Shown here: piece after piece, positions 53,229 to 64,000 of the stretch | Layout: each line of letters starts with the position of its first letter | Position numbering within the stretch: the stretch's first letter is position 1 | Source of the DNA: Spizellomyces punctatus DAOM BR117 | Lineage: Eukaryota; Chytridiomycota; Chytridiomycetes; Spizellomycetales; Spizellomycetaceae | Direction of reading: 5' to 3' | Assembly (NCBI RefSeq): GCF_000182565.1 | Contig: NW_015971537.1 | Span: 1,213,299 to 1,277,298 of the forward strand | Length of the DNA stretch: 64,000 nt | Program-made: the position numbers and the translations under genes | Notes under the pieces: generated by a model | Databases searched by the model: none | What the model was told of the DNA's origin: nothing | What the model saw: the letters and a program-made list of their open reading frames with translations, nothing else

Positions 53229-56200
53229 ATGCGCAATAGCTCTGCCTGCCTCTTGGGCAATGTAGAGTCCGTACTCGCTTGCATCAATGCAGGAGAATGG
53301 GACAGTGCATCCACTCTCGTCGAGAGTCTTACAGACCTTTCCTCTCCCAATGCCTCACTTTCGAGTCTGACGGACCCACCTCTGGCGAAGGCGCACTCTA
53401 ATATTCCGGCCAAACCCGTGCGGTCAAAGTCGATCACGGCCAAAATTGGAACGTTCATTTTTGGGCCTCAAACTGTTGCACAGACGATGCCGGCTGATGT
53501 GGACGAGAATGGAATTGATGATCAGGCACAGAGGATGCAGGAGATGTTGAGGATGCTGTTGCAGTCGCATCAAGCTTTGCGGGAAGAGCTAGCAGAGAGT
53601 AAGTGTCGTGTGTGCATGGCGCTGATTTTTTTTTTTGTGTTGGTGTTACTCTGGTGGCATGAGATGTGAGGCGCCAATCTCTTGATTTTCTCAACTCACA
53701 CATGGCAAACACGCAGACACTGCCCAAGCGAAAAAGGATTTGCGCCTCGAGCCGAACCCCATGGACTTGTACCGACATACTGCCAGCCTACCAACTCCGC
53801 CTGGTCCATATACCCCGGCTTCCATGGATAATGGCCCAATCGATGGCCCCGCAGCTCCGCTCCTCTCTAACGGAAATAGCGACGAGGTTGTCAACGAATG
53901 CATACGCGTGGTGAATGCTATTGGAAATGGTGACTTTTCCCAACGTGTTTCCCTCTCTGGGGCCTCTCCCCTGCACGCCGCGCTTTCCGTTAGCATCAAC
54001 TCTACCGTCGAACGTTTGGACACAGTCATCACACCCATGAACAAAGTGTTGAATGATATTGGTACTGAAGGCAAATTGGGTGCTCAGGTGGAGGTAGGGG
54101 AATCCACAGGCGCCTGGGCCGATCTGGTGACGGGCGTCAACAATGTCACCGGAACCCACAGCGATCGCATCAAGGAGATTGTTGAAGTATGCAAAGCTGT
54201 TGCTGCGGGTGACCTGACCAGGGAGATTCGGGTAGATCTCAAGGGTGATGCGCTCATTTTGAAAGACACGATTAACATGATGGTCACCACACTGAGCTCG
54301 TTTGCTACTGAGGTAACACATTCTAACCTTTCGTTATGTGTGCTTGAACAAGTGATATTAAAGCATTTGGTATTATGTAGGTCACAAAGGTGGCGCATCT
54401 GGTCGGAACGGAAGGGCAGTTGGGCGTCCAGGCTCAGGTTCACGGTGTCAGTGGAACCTGGGCTGTTCTTACTGACAATGTAAACAGAATGGCTGCCAAT
54501 CTAACGGGTGAGTATTTCCTCCATTGTTAAGCGTCGCATGCTCATCTAACGCCTGTACCCTGTTTTAGATCAAGTGCGAGACATTGCTAATGTGACCAAA
54601 GCGATTGCACGAGGTGATTTGAGCAAAAAGGTCCGCGTGGATGGTCGCGGTGAAATTTTGGAGCTCAAGGAGACTGTGAACAGTTTGGTGGATCAGTTGA
54701 TAACATTTGCAGCAGAGGTATGCTCGTCCATCATACATACGTGTTCTTGGTAGTGTGTATTTACGGTGAGGTGTAGGTGACTCGAGTGGCTCGTGAAGTA
54801 GGTACCGAAGGGAGGTTGGGAGGGCAGGCTGTCGTCAAGGATGTTGGTGGAACTTGGAAGGAGTTGACTGAATCTGTCAATGCCATGGCTGGCAATCTTA
54901 CTGCACAAGGTGGGTTGTAATGTTTACGCAATATGTTACGCCTAGCAGATTGCTGATTTGCAATAGTGCGAGATATTGCATCCGTCAGCTCTGCCATTGC
55001 GAGAGGCGATCTAAGTCGCACGGTCACTGTGGATGTCCGTGGTGAAATGCTGGAACTGAAGGAAACTGTCAATAGTCTTGTTGATCAACTGCGAACGTTC
55101 GCATCTGAGGTATGTTCTAAATTGCGTTGGTGCATTATTTACAGAAGCATTAATTTTAATGGACAGGTCACACGAGTGGCGCGGGAAGTAGGCACAGAGG
55201 GCGTGCTCGGGGGTCAAGCTGTCGTCAAAGACGTTGCAGGAACATGGAAGGAACTCACCGAGTCTGTAAACGCGATGGCGGCAAATTTAACAGCGCAAGT
55301 CCGGGACATTGCAGATGTGACAAAGGCCATTGCCAAGGGTGATTTGAGTCGCAAAGTACGGGTAGACGGACGCGGAGAAATCTTGGAACTCAAAGAGACT
55401 GTGAATAGCTTGGTTGAGCAATTAACCACGTTTGCGTCTGAGGTGAGTATCTGATATCATGCAAACGGTACATGGCAGTCATGTTCTGACGAGTGATTCA
55501 CTTTCCTTAGGTTACCCGAGTGGCTCGTGAAGTGGGCACGGATGGTAAGCTGGGCGGACAAGCAGTTGTGGAAAACGTTGCTGGGAACTTGGAAGGAGCT
55601 GACAGAGTCGGTGAATGCTATGGCAAGGTAACATTTGATGGCGAGGATGTTCGTTCAAGGAGGCTCCGATGCTCACACACCTTATCTTATTCAGTAACCT
55701 TACTGCGCAACTTCGGGATATTGCCTCTGTCAGTTCGGCCATTGCTAAAGAGATCTCAGCCGCACGGTTACCGTCAATGTAGAGGGAGATGCTGGAGCTG
55801 AAAGAGACGGTGAACTCTCTGGTCGACCAACTGCGGACCTTTGCGAGCGAAGTGACGCGTGTAGCTCGAGAGGTGGGGACTGAGGGCAAACTTGGTGGGC
55901 AAGCTGTCGTTAAAGATGTCGCGGGAACCTGGAAGGAGTTGACAGAATCTGTCAATGCTATGGCTGCCAACTGTAAGTGGGGGCCAGTGCAGTTGTATTA
56001 AGTTGAAGTGATTCTGACTACTTGTTCCAAACAGTAACTGCGCAAGTGCGAGATATTGCCTCTGTTAGTACCGCCATTGCTGCAGGTGATTTATCGAAGA
56101 CTGTGACGGTCGACGTCCAGGGAGAGATGCTGCAGCTCAAAGAGACCGTCAACAGTCTGGTAGATCAGCTAAGAACATTTGCCCGAGAAGTCACTCGTGT

Positions 56201-59200
56201 TGCTAAGGAAGTAGGAACCGAAGGCAAATTGGGCGGGCAGGCAGTTGTCAAAGACGTTGCAGGAACTTGGAAAGATCTAACCGATTCTGTGAACGCCATG
56301 GCTGCGAATCTGACCGCCCAAGTGCGAGATATTGCCTCTGTTAGTACGGCCATTGCTGCAGGTGATCTATCGAAAACGGTGACGGTGGACGTCCAGGGAG
56401 AGATGCTCCAGCTCAAGGAAACCGTGAACAGTTTGGTGGATCAGCTAAGGACTTTTGCACGGGAGGTAACGCGAGTCGCGAGAGAGGTCGGAACTGAAGG
56501 CAAGCTCGGCGGGCAGGCTGTCGTCAAAGACGTTGCTGGCACATGGAAAGACTTGACCGATTCAGTCAACGCCATGGCTGCAAACCTTACTGCCCAAGTG
56601 CGGGACATTGCATCCGTCAGTACTGCCATTGCCTCTGGCGACCTCTCGAAGACGGTTACGGTCGATGTCCAGGGAGAGATGTTACAGCTCAAAGAGACCG
56701 TCAATAGTTTAGTTGATCAATTGAGAACATTTGCACGAGAAGTCACACGAGTCGCTCGTGAAGTCGGCACGGAAGGTAAACTTGGTGGACAAGCTGTAGT
56801 GAAGGATGTTGCCGGGACCTGGAAGGATTTAACGGACTCTGTCAACGCCATGGCTGCCAACCTTACCGCTCAAGTGCGTGACATTGCTTCCGTCAGTACG
56901 GCTATTGCCGCCGGTGATTTGTCGAGGACCGTCACTGTAGACGTTCAAGGAGAAATGTTACAACTTAAAGAGACTGTCAATAGTTTAGTAGACCAGTTGA
57001 GGACATTTGCGCGAGAAGTCACCCGAGTCGCCCGTGAAGTCGGCACGGAAGGTAAACTTGGTGGACAAGCCGTCGTGAAGGATGTTGCCGGTACATGGAA
57101 AGAGTTGACTGAGGCTGTGAATGCTATGGCTGATAATCTTACGGTATGCATCAAGCAACTGCCCATTGCTATGCCACTTACTAATCCTATTTTTTTCTGG
57201 ACAGACTCAAGTGCGTGACATTGGGCGCGTCAGTAAATGTATTGCAAGAGGAGACCTTAGTAGTAAGATAGAAGTAGACGTTCGAGGTGAAATGCTCGAG
57301 CTCAAGGAGACGGTCAATTCTTTGGTGGACCAATTGAGATTATTTGCTAGCGAGGTGAGAGGTCTTGTGGCATTATACGTTGGTGTTCTACTTCATCGTG
57401 CAGGGTGCTGATTTGCTTGACGGACATGGTGTAGGTCACACGAGTGGCTCGTGAAGTCGGAACAGAGGGAAAGCTGGGCGGGCAGGCCGTTGTCAAGGAT
57501 GTTGCTGGTATCTGGGAAGAGCTGACAAAATCTGTGAATGCCATGGCCGCCAACTTGACGGTAAGAAGGGGATCGCTCGTTATTACGATGTAGTACATGT
57601 TATTCAACAATGCACCTACCTACGAATCCACAGCGCCAAGTACGTGACATTGCGGGTGTTACCAAGGCCGTCGCGAGGGGAGATCTTGGCAGGAAGATTG
57701 TCGTCGAAGGTGGAGGCGAGATCCTGGAATTGAAGGACACCGTCAACCGAATGGTGGATCAGTTGCGTACATTTGCTGCTGAGGTGACGAGAGTAGCCCG
57801 CGAGGTCGGAACGGAGGGCAAGTTGGGTGTGCAAGCTCAGGTCGACGATGTAGAGGGCACTTGGAGAACCATTATCGTCAATGTCAACACCATGGCTGCC
57901 AATTTGACGTGAGTAGACATCCGGACTTTGGGAAGAGAGTGTGAAGATTTGCATGTACAGTGTTCATGATGATTATTGTGCAGATCGCAAGTCAGAGCCT
58001 TTGCAGATATTAGTGCCGCGGCGACGGATGGCGACTTCACGCGTCTCATTGATATCAAAGTCGAAGGTGAAATGGCTAGTTTGAAGAGCAAGGTAGGTTG
58101 CAACTAGAGAAAATTCAAGATATGAAGTGGACACTAATTATGGTGATTGTATGCAGATCAACCAAATGGTCTTGACCTTGCGCGACTCTATTCAAAAGAA
58201 CACGGCCGCAAGGGAGGCTGCTGAACTTGCAAACAGAGCAAAATCAGAGGTGAATTCACTTTGACTTACCATACCATCTAATTTGTTTGCTAATCCTGGC
58301 TGCAAACAGTTCCTTGCCAACATGTCTCACGAAATTCGTACGCCAATGAACGGTATCATTGGCATGACGGCCCTGACACTCGAAACAGAGCTTACCCGCC
58401 AACAAAAAGACAATCTTATCATTGTCTCCTCGCTTGCCAACTCTCTCCTCTCCATCATTGACGACATTCTCGATATCAGCAAGATTGAAGCTGGTCGCAT
58501 GGTTATGGAGGAGATTCCAATGAGTTTGAGGAGTGTGGTGTTCTCGGTCTTGAAAACGTTGGCGGTCCGGGCGCATCAAAAGAGTTTGACATTGGTGTTT
58601 GATGTCGATAATGGAATTCCGGATCAATTAGTAGGAGACCCTTTGAGGTTGAAGCAAGTTATCACCAATCTTGTTGGTGAGTATTCTAAGACTTTGCCTT
58701 GCCGATTTGCTCGAATCATCTAAATGACCCTCCCTGTTTCGTAGGAAATGCTATTAAATTTACCGCCGAGGGTATTGATCTTTCCACTACCCCGAGAACG
58801 GGTTTGTTTTTCAAATTATCAGTTCGGACATTTTTCGTCCTGAACGACGGGAACACATAACGTTGCCTGATGATATTTGTTTTCTTTTCTTTATTTTCGT
58901 CTACGTATAGGTGAAGTTGTTCTACATGCTTCGTTTAAAGGAATCGCCGGCGACGTTGTGGAGCTTTTGTTCTGTTGCTCGGATACGGGCATTGGAATTG
59001 AAGAGAATAAGATGGATTTGATTTTTGATACATTCTGCCAGGGTGAGACTTGTTTGGTTCTGTGATATATTTGGGATTTGTGTTGATTGATCTTTGGATG
59101 TAGCGGATGGATCTACGACAAGAAAGTTTGGAGGCACCGGTATGTCTGTGTGGAGTGTGGATATTTTTCGGATTCGATAATAATGTAGTGGTATCGTTTT

Positions 59201-60701
59201 TTTTATTGTAGGTCTTGGGCTTACGATTTCACGTCGCCTGGTTGCGCTCATGGGAGGCGATCTTTGGGTCAAGTCCATCTTTGGCCAAGGGTCTCAGTTT
59301 TACTTTAACGTCCGATTCAAGCTATCCCAGAAAATTGCGGAAGATGTTGAACAGAAAATGTCAGCCTTCCGCAACTCGAGCATCTTGCTCTTGGAAGAGG
59401 AAGACTATAACTACGAGTTGGAGGAGGCCTTTGTCCAGAATGATGAGTCTGCGGTCAAGCCTCCCAAGCCGTACATTTCCCCTGGCTCCCCTGACCCAGC
59501 GGATTCGATGGAGACCCTCGAAGTCTCCCTCAAGCACCTTGGCCTTGTCACAACCCTCGTCCGCTCTCTCCCTGAAGCCTCTGATTTCGCCGAACGCACA
59601 ACATACTCCACCATCATCCTATCCTCCCTCGCCACCCTCGAACGTGTCCGAGACGACACTCGTCTCAGATACATTCCTGTCGTCCTCTTTGCATCCGCAG
59701 CTCGTATGCGCCTTGACATGAAGTGGTGCATTGACACGGGTATTTCCTCATACGCTTCCAGTCCCGCAACACGGGAAGACATAATCAACGCCCTCGTTCC
59801 TGCGCTGGAGAGTTCGATCCAGAGTGGGACGCATGGCACTGGAGAAGCGGGCGCCGCAAGTGGAAGCGCCGGCACAGGTTACGAGATTTTACTGGCTGAG
59901 GATAACCTTGTGAACCAAAAATTGGCTCTAAAGATTTTGGAAAGATTTGGACATAAGGTGGTCGTGGTCGAGAATGGAAAACTGGCGGTTGAGGCGTTCC
60001 AACGGAATGCATTTGATTTGATTTTGATGGATGTTCAGGTAATTTTACTATTTAGCTCATTTTCACTTTGACCTGGTTGACTAAAATGCCTCTTGCCTAT
60101 CCCCTAGATGCCAATCATGGGAGGCTTTGAAGCAACCCAGCGCATCCGCGAAATTGAAAAGAAAATGGGCCATGACACCCCTCTGAAAAGGATACCCATC
60201 GTTGGTATGTATTTTGTCCCCGCTGTCCTTCCTGGTTGATAATAAGTGCTGTGTCATGGGAGCTAAACTCATCTTTTACTTTCTATAGCCGTTACCGCCC
60301 ACGCCATGATTGGCGACCGGGAAAAATGTCTCAATGCAGGCATGGACGAATACATTACCAAACCACTGCGCATGAACGAACTCAACGCCATCATCAACAA
60401 GTTCCCCAAGCGTGTCCACCAAGCCCACGTCACGGGCGGTCGGGCAGCTGTCGCCACAGGCGGCGCCGCGAGTGCCGGACTCGGTTTAGGCGCCGATATG
60501 CGGTTGGCAACAGATAGAGCCGTCGGAAGCGTCAAAGGCCTCGGTGTCGGTGCTGAAGCCGTCTTGTCGCATATGCAGCAACAACAGCAACAACAGCAAC
60601 AGCGTCAGCAGCAGCAGCAACAGCAACAAATAGAAGATCGCGACCGTGAGTGGGAAATGGCTAGAGAAAGACAAATCGAAAGAGAGCGGGAACTCCAGTG
60701 A
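53229..60701 (+). CDS. NIK1: Group III (Nik1/Os-1) hybrid histidine kinase with about 12 HAMP repeats; one unit frame-damaged
   Basis: Cytosolic osmostress hybrid kinase, more than 20 exons (53229-53598, 53717-54312, 54381-54507, 54569-54717, 54777-54909, 54967-55109, 55167-55442, 55511-..., 56035-57143, 57205-57354, 57435-57560, 57634-57908, 57984-58092, 58157-58249, 58310-58676, 58745-58771, 58911-59042, 59104-59139, 59212-60038, 60109-60204, 60291-60701). No membrane segment. Twelve [12 protein letters not shown]-type HAMP repeats of 92 aa are followed by the H box [17 protein letters not shown] boxes [17 protein letters not shown] and FGGTGLGL, and a receiver with LAEDN, phospho-Asp LILMDVQMPIMGG and ITKPLR. 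The tail is poly-Gln. One HAMP unit (55511-55851) carries three indels; see findings. Confidence 0.93.
55511..55851 (+). other. Frame-damaged HAMP unit of the Nik1-type kinase
   Basis: Compared with sister units: one extra G at 55583-55585 (GCTGGGAACTTGG for GCTGGAACTTGG), one missing base at about 55750 (AAAGAGATC for AAAGGAGATC), and two missing at about 55787 (GGAGATG for GGAGAGATG). Normal splicing at 55628/55695 then meets an immediate TAA. Splicing from the 55442 donor directly to ATG at 55791-1 region (after GGGAG) would skip the unit in phase. Confidence 0.75.
56190..57143 (+). repeat. Intronless 276-bp tandem HAMP repeats
   Basis: GTN-AC(T/G/A)-CG repeat starts at 56190, 56466, 56742 and 57018, exactly 276 bp apart. 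Each encodes one 92-aa unit with near-identical protein ([20 protein letters not shown] in each). Earlier and later units of the same gene are split by introns at fixed places, so this block looks recently amplified. Confidence 0.9.
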
Positions 60702-61568
60702 ATCGGGCCCTTTAGCAGAGACAAGGTACACACGGTAACTTGAGAAGATAGATTTCTCTTTTTTTGATTATTCTATTAGACTGTGTACAAGACAGTCTGC
60801 TTTCATACAAAACATTTTTACGAGTGTTTGGGGTTTGGTGCGGGATACACTGGATCTTTTAATATGGGCTCAAACGTATGGGGATCGAAAGAGGTGCAAA
60901 ACTAGATGACAAAAAGGAATTGGGCTTGAGACGATACTTTTTTGTACATAGCTTGTTTGATTGTTTCTTTTTTTTTGTTGGCTTTTCTTGTCTTTTTTTT
61001 TGTTTTTCAGTTATTCCTGTCCTGTATTCGTATGTGTTCGTATAATGCAAAATTTTGACCTTGATTCCTTGGGTTTTGGTTAAAACGAAAGGCTTTGCGT
61101 TTTCCTTCCTAATGGCAGTACTTTGCGCTTGGGGAGTATCTTGTGGCATACCCTTGCGTGAGGTACTGATAAAGTCATTCGCAAAAAATCTGAATAGCAT
61201 GCAAGACACAATCAACCGTCAACTTGATGACAGATATAGGACACGAATTTGAATTGGAACAATTCATTCTCATCCACAGTCAAAGAATCGACCAATAAGA
61301 AAAAAATCGGAGACTAGCAAAGTAAAAGAGAAACATGTTATGTTTTTAAAACATCTACCCACTACGCAAACCTCCATGCATCCCCCCCTCATTTTTTTTT
61401 GTCTCAATCGCAATCAGTCCAATCCATCCATTCATCCGACCAACCACCCCACCAAACTCAAAAAAGTAACAAAGAATCCAAATGACGCCAAATAGACCTC
61501 TTATTTTCATAAACCATTTTTGTAAAGGTGCGCTTCGTTTTCCCCCGAAAACATGGTTGGTTTTTTCC
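60702..61568. other. Convergent 3' region
   Basis: Between the kinase and Sec31 stop codons; T- and A-rich, no gene. Confidence 0.6.
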
Positions 61569-64000
61569 TTACTGCCTCCATCCCATTGTGCCCATAGGAG
61601 GCGGAGGGACCCCAGCGTATGCACCCGGTCCCCCCATTTGTTGATTTACCGGTGGGGGTGGCATACCGACCATGCCGTGCTGTAGAGGTGGACCTTGCTG
61701 TGGCGGTGGTTGCATGGCTTGCATTGGTGGCATGGACTGCATGGGCTGGGCTTGTTGGGCGTGCTGACCTCCCGCGGCAGCATTGCCACCGGCTACGCGC
61801 TCTGCAGCGTCAATGAGCCTCTTAACGACTAGCATCCATTGCCCGGTTGCGTCAAAACGGGTGGTTAGGAGATCGATTTGGATTCGGTGCGCGGTGGCAA
61901 AATCTTGGACGTCCATTGCTAAAATATGTACGACAGGTTTGGCTCAATGATCTTTGGTGCGCGGCACATGAAAAGACTAGACGTACCTTTCACCAGCTCC
62001 ATCATCTTGTCCACAACGTCCGCTGGAATCTCCTCCGCATTCAATTGATCGAACATGATATTCAGATTTCGTTCCGCATTGTCATAGATTCTTCTTTGCT
62101 GAGGCTACAAGGACCGAAAGTTTGAGTCCATATCTCTTCAAAACGATATCACTGCCCGCGCCAAATGACTTACAGCACTAGAGACACTACGGAATAGATC
62201 CAAATACTTTGTTAATCCGTCGTATAGGGGCTTATGAGCCACTGGAATGTGGGAACGGTCGCCAGGAGCTGTTCTCTGAAATTTTAGAGCCATTCCTTAA
62301 TGCATACATATCAGAAACAGAACTTACGATATTTAGATGCCACTGGTGCAGCCGATGGTGGCCTCTGAGGTGTAGGTGTCCGCGCTGGACCAGGTGACGG
62401 CAGTCCACTCTGGGCAACGGGTGCCTGAGCATGTGTAGACGGCGCTCCAGCATAAACTGGCGGTGTCGCCGTTCGCAAGCCTACGCTGGGGATCGTGGGT
62501 TTCCCACCTATAGGAGGAGTAGGAGGTGGGGGAGTGGGTGTCGGAATAGGTCCAGCGCCACCATAGCCAGGTTGTTGTTGTGGTTGTGGTTGGCCGTAAC
62601 TATTGTAATCGGCCTGATAGCCTGTTGGGGGCGGAGACAAGATTCTTCCTGGAGCAGTTTGTGCCGTGTATTCATGCTGCCCATTTTGTGGCAGCGCCGG
62701 AGTTCTCCGCCCCAGTCCAGGAGATGCTGACGGTTGTTGTGCATATCCCGTTGTCGGTGGTGGGGGCAATGGAGCAGTTGCTGTTGGCTGCTGTGCGCCC
62801 GGGAACGGATTACTTACAGGGGCGGTATTACTGGCCAGGCGAGACTTTGACAGCACCATTGGCGGATCATTAAAGCCGGTCTTCGGAGCTGCAATTGAAG
62901 AACTTCTGTTAGACAAATGACCTCACAAGGCGTCAACTATTTACCTACTAGTATGTTGCATGGAAACAGGCTGTGGCGCTTGCTGATCAAACGCGTTGCT
63001 CGCGGGCGGCGGTGGGTACGCGGAAGCCGGAGGAGGATTACTTACGTGACCATAACTAGAAGGTTGATACTGGGTGTTATAGGTCGCCGGGGTTGGCTGC
63101 GAGTAACCATATGCCGGCTGTTGGGGCTGAGCATAATACTGGCCACCCGTCTGCTGTCCATATACAGGGGTATAGGACGGTTGATTCCAGGCACTATTAG
63201 TAATGTGCGTCGGTCCGTTCGCTGGCTGCGATACGTAAGGTTGCTGCGGGCCTTGGTAATGAACTGGAGCAGGTGCGAGGATATCTTTCACCTCAAAGCC
63301 AGGTCCGGGAGGTCGTGTCACCTGTCGTTTCAAGCCGCCACTCCGATACACTCTATCTTTAAGCACCGCAATAGCATCTTCTGTGCCCGGAGGTGGGCCA
63401 TGACGCTCTTCTCTTGGCGTCCATCGGAATCCTTCAGGTACGAGTTCAAGCAATGTCCATGCCATATCCAATTTCCCTTGTCCAGCGACAGAATCAGCAT
63501 ACTCCGCATAGTGGTCGTACAGGTTTTCCAATTGAAAGAATCCAGACGGGTTACTAAGTTCTGGATCGACGAAACCAATAGCCTTTCGGAATACGGTAAC
63601 TTTTTCAATGAGGCTCTGGAGAGCAACAATATGAGACGCGTAAGCAGTAACTTGCTTCTTGTTCTGCGACCCAGCACCCTCCAGCAGCCTATGCTCTTCC
63701 TCAATTTCTCTCCGGCTCCAAATGTTAACAACCTTTTTCAAATCGCCGGCTGCGAGGTAACATAATACTGCTGCAAACTTTTTGTTATCCCTAGTTGCTC
63801 CGCGGTAGTCGGCTCCGTCAGGACTGGTAGGGCTAGTTGCTTCAAGTCGCCTGCCAAGTGCTGAGAAAAGACTAGACGAGTCCTCCGCCTTGCCGTATGT
63901 ACAGATAAGCGCCAGAATATCCTTCCATCCTCCCTCTGCACCGTCCAGGTTCCCGTTCTCCACAATATCCTCAAGATCGCCGGTTACAACGCTTTTGAGT
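61569..64000 (-). CDS. SEC31: Sec31, COPII outer coat (C-terminal part; 5' end beyond window)
   Basis: Outer-coat subunit of ER-exit vesicles. Exons visible: 62949-64000 (open at the edge), 62328-62888, 62174-62268, 61987-62104 and 61569-61918. The alpha-solenoid part reads GGWKDILALICTYGKAEDSS, ALGRRLE, AAVLCYLAAGDLKKVVNIWS. A long Pro/Gln/Tyr-rich linker follows (Sec23-binding and GAP-stimulating region in the family). The C-terminal helical domain starts with the diagnostic PPGDRSHIPVAHKPLYDGL and continues RIYDNAERNLNIMFDQLN and VQDFATAHRIQIDLLTTRFD. The linker/C-terminal join uses the AACAG acceptor, which restores the conserved YPPGDRSHIP. The N-terminal WD40 propeller lies off the window. 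Confidence 0.93.

Noticed and set aside
1-64000. CRISPR array, prokaryotic operon or virus-like insertion
   Set aside because: No regularly spaced short repeats, no polycistronic spacing, and all genes carry eukaryotic introns or fungal families. The only mobile element supported is the Fanzor transposon.

Overview
This 64 kb window is fungal nuclear DNA. The genes are rich in short introns of about 50-90 bp with GTRNGT donors and CAG/TAG acceptors, TATA boxes lie 45-130 bp upstream of several start codons, and tRNA genes are scattered. The gene set (Argonaute, velvet-domain protein, group III HAMP-repeat histidine kinase, Fanzor) points to an early-diverging zoosporic fungus, a chytrid. The Fanzor protein, its NLS and the flanking CATA fit what I remember of Spizellomyces punctatus, but this is recall and not a search result. 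Exon coordinates below were derived by hand from splice motifs, reading phase and family conservation. Where stated, exon lengths sum to whole codons.

Layout: Argonaute, minus, 3' part off the left edge (1-2180); a small secreted-type protein (3065-3556); a frame-broken small ORF (4656-4881); initiator tRNA-Met (5320-5390); a full-size ABC-B exporter (5968-10132); a complete Fanzor transposon (10251-12516) with perfect 28-bp inverted ends, TA duplication and CATA at the left junction; secreted Cu/Zn SOD (13425-14040); a hypothetical RFxV-motif protein (14751-15422); a 19-exon CLC antiporter (15956-19869); a Gfo/Idh/MocA oxidoreductase (21592-22791); a hypothetical protein (22858-23697); an alginate-lyase-like surface enzyme (24083-25722); a membrane RGS protein (25977-28190); a velvet protein (29481-30832); an R3H protein (34164-35370); tRNA-Leu (36042-36123); a UPF0598 protein (36293-37250); a DDB2-like WD40 protein (37555-39950); an F-box/LRR protein (40071-41551); a second initiator tRNA (41683-41753); a B12D/MLRQ small protein (42386-42671); a sirtuin (43020-45156); a candidate membrane protein (46715-47233); a protein with five PAH-like repeats (48353-50885); a peroxisomal-type enoyl-CoA hydratase (51058-52259); a Nik1-type kinase with about 12 HAMP repeats (53229-60701); and the C-terminal part of Sec31 (61569-64000, 5' end off the right edge).

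The most striking locus is the Fanzor element. Besides the nuclease it carries a downstream segment that overlaps the stop codon, matches both tRNA-type Pol III promoter boxes at tRNA spacing, and can fold with the right inverted repeat. This is a good candidate for the omega-RNA gene. The second is the kinase: 276-bp HAMP units are tandemly amplified, and one unit carries three indels. Most other genes are ordinary housekeeping or signalling genes without operon-like logic. Neighbours are mostly unrelated.
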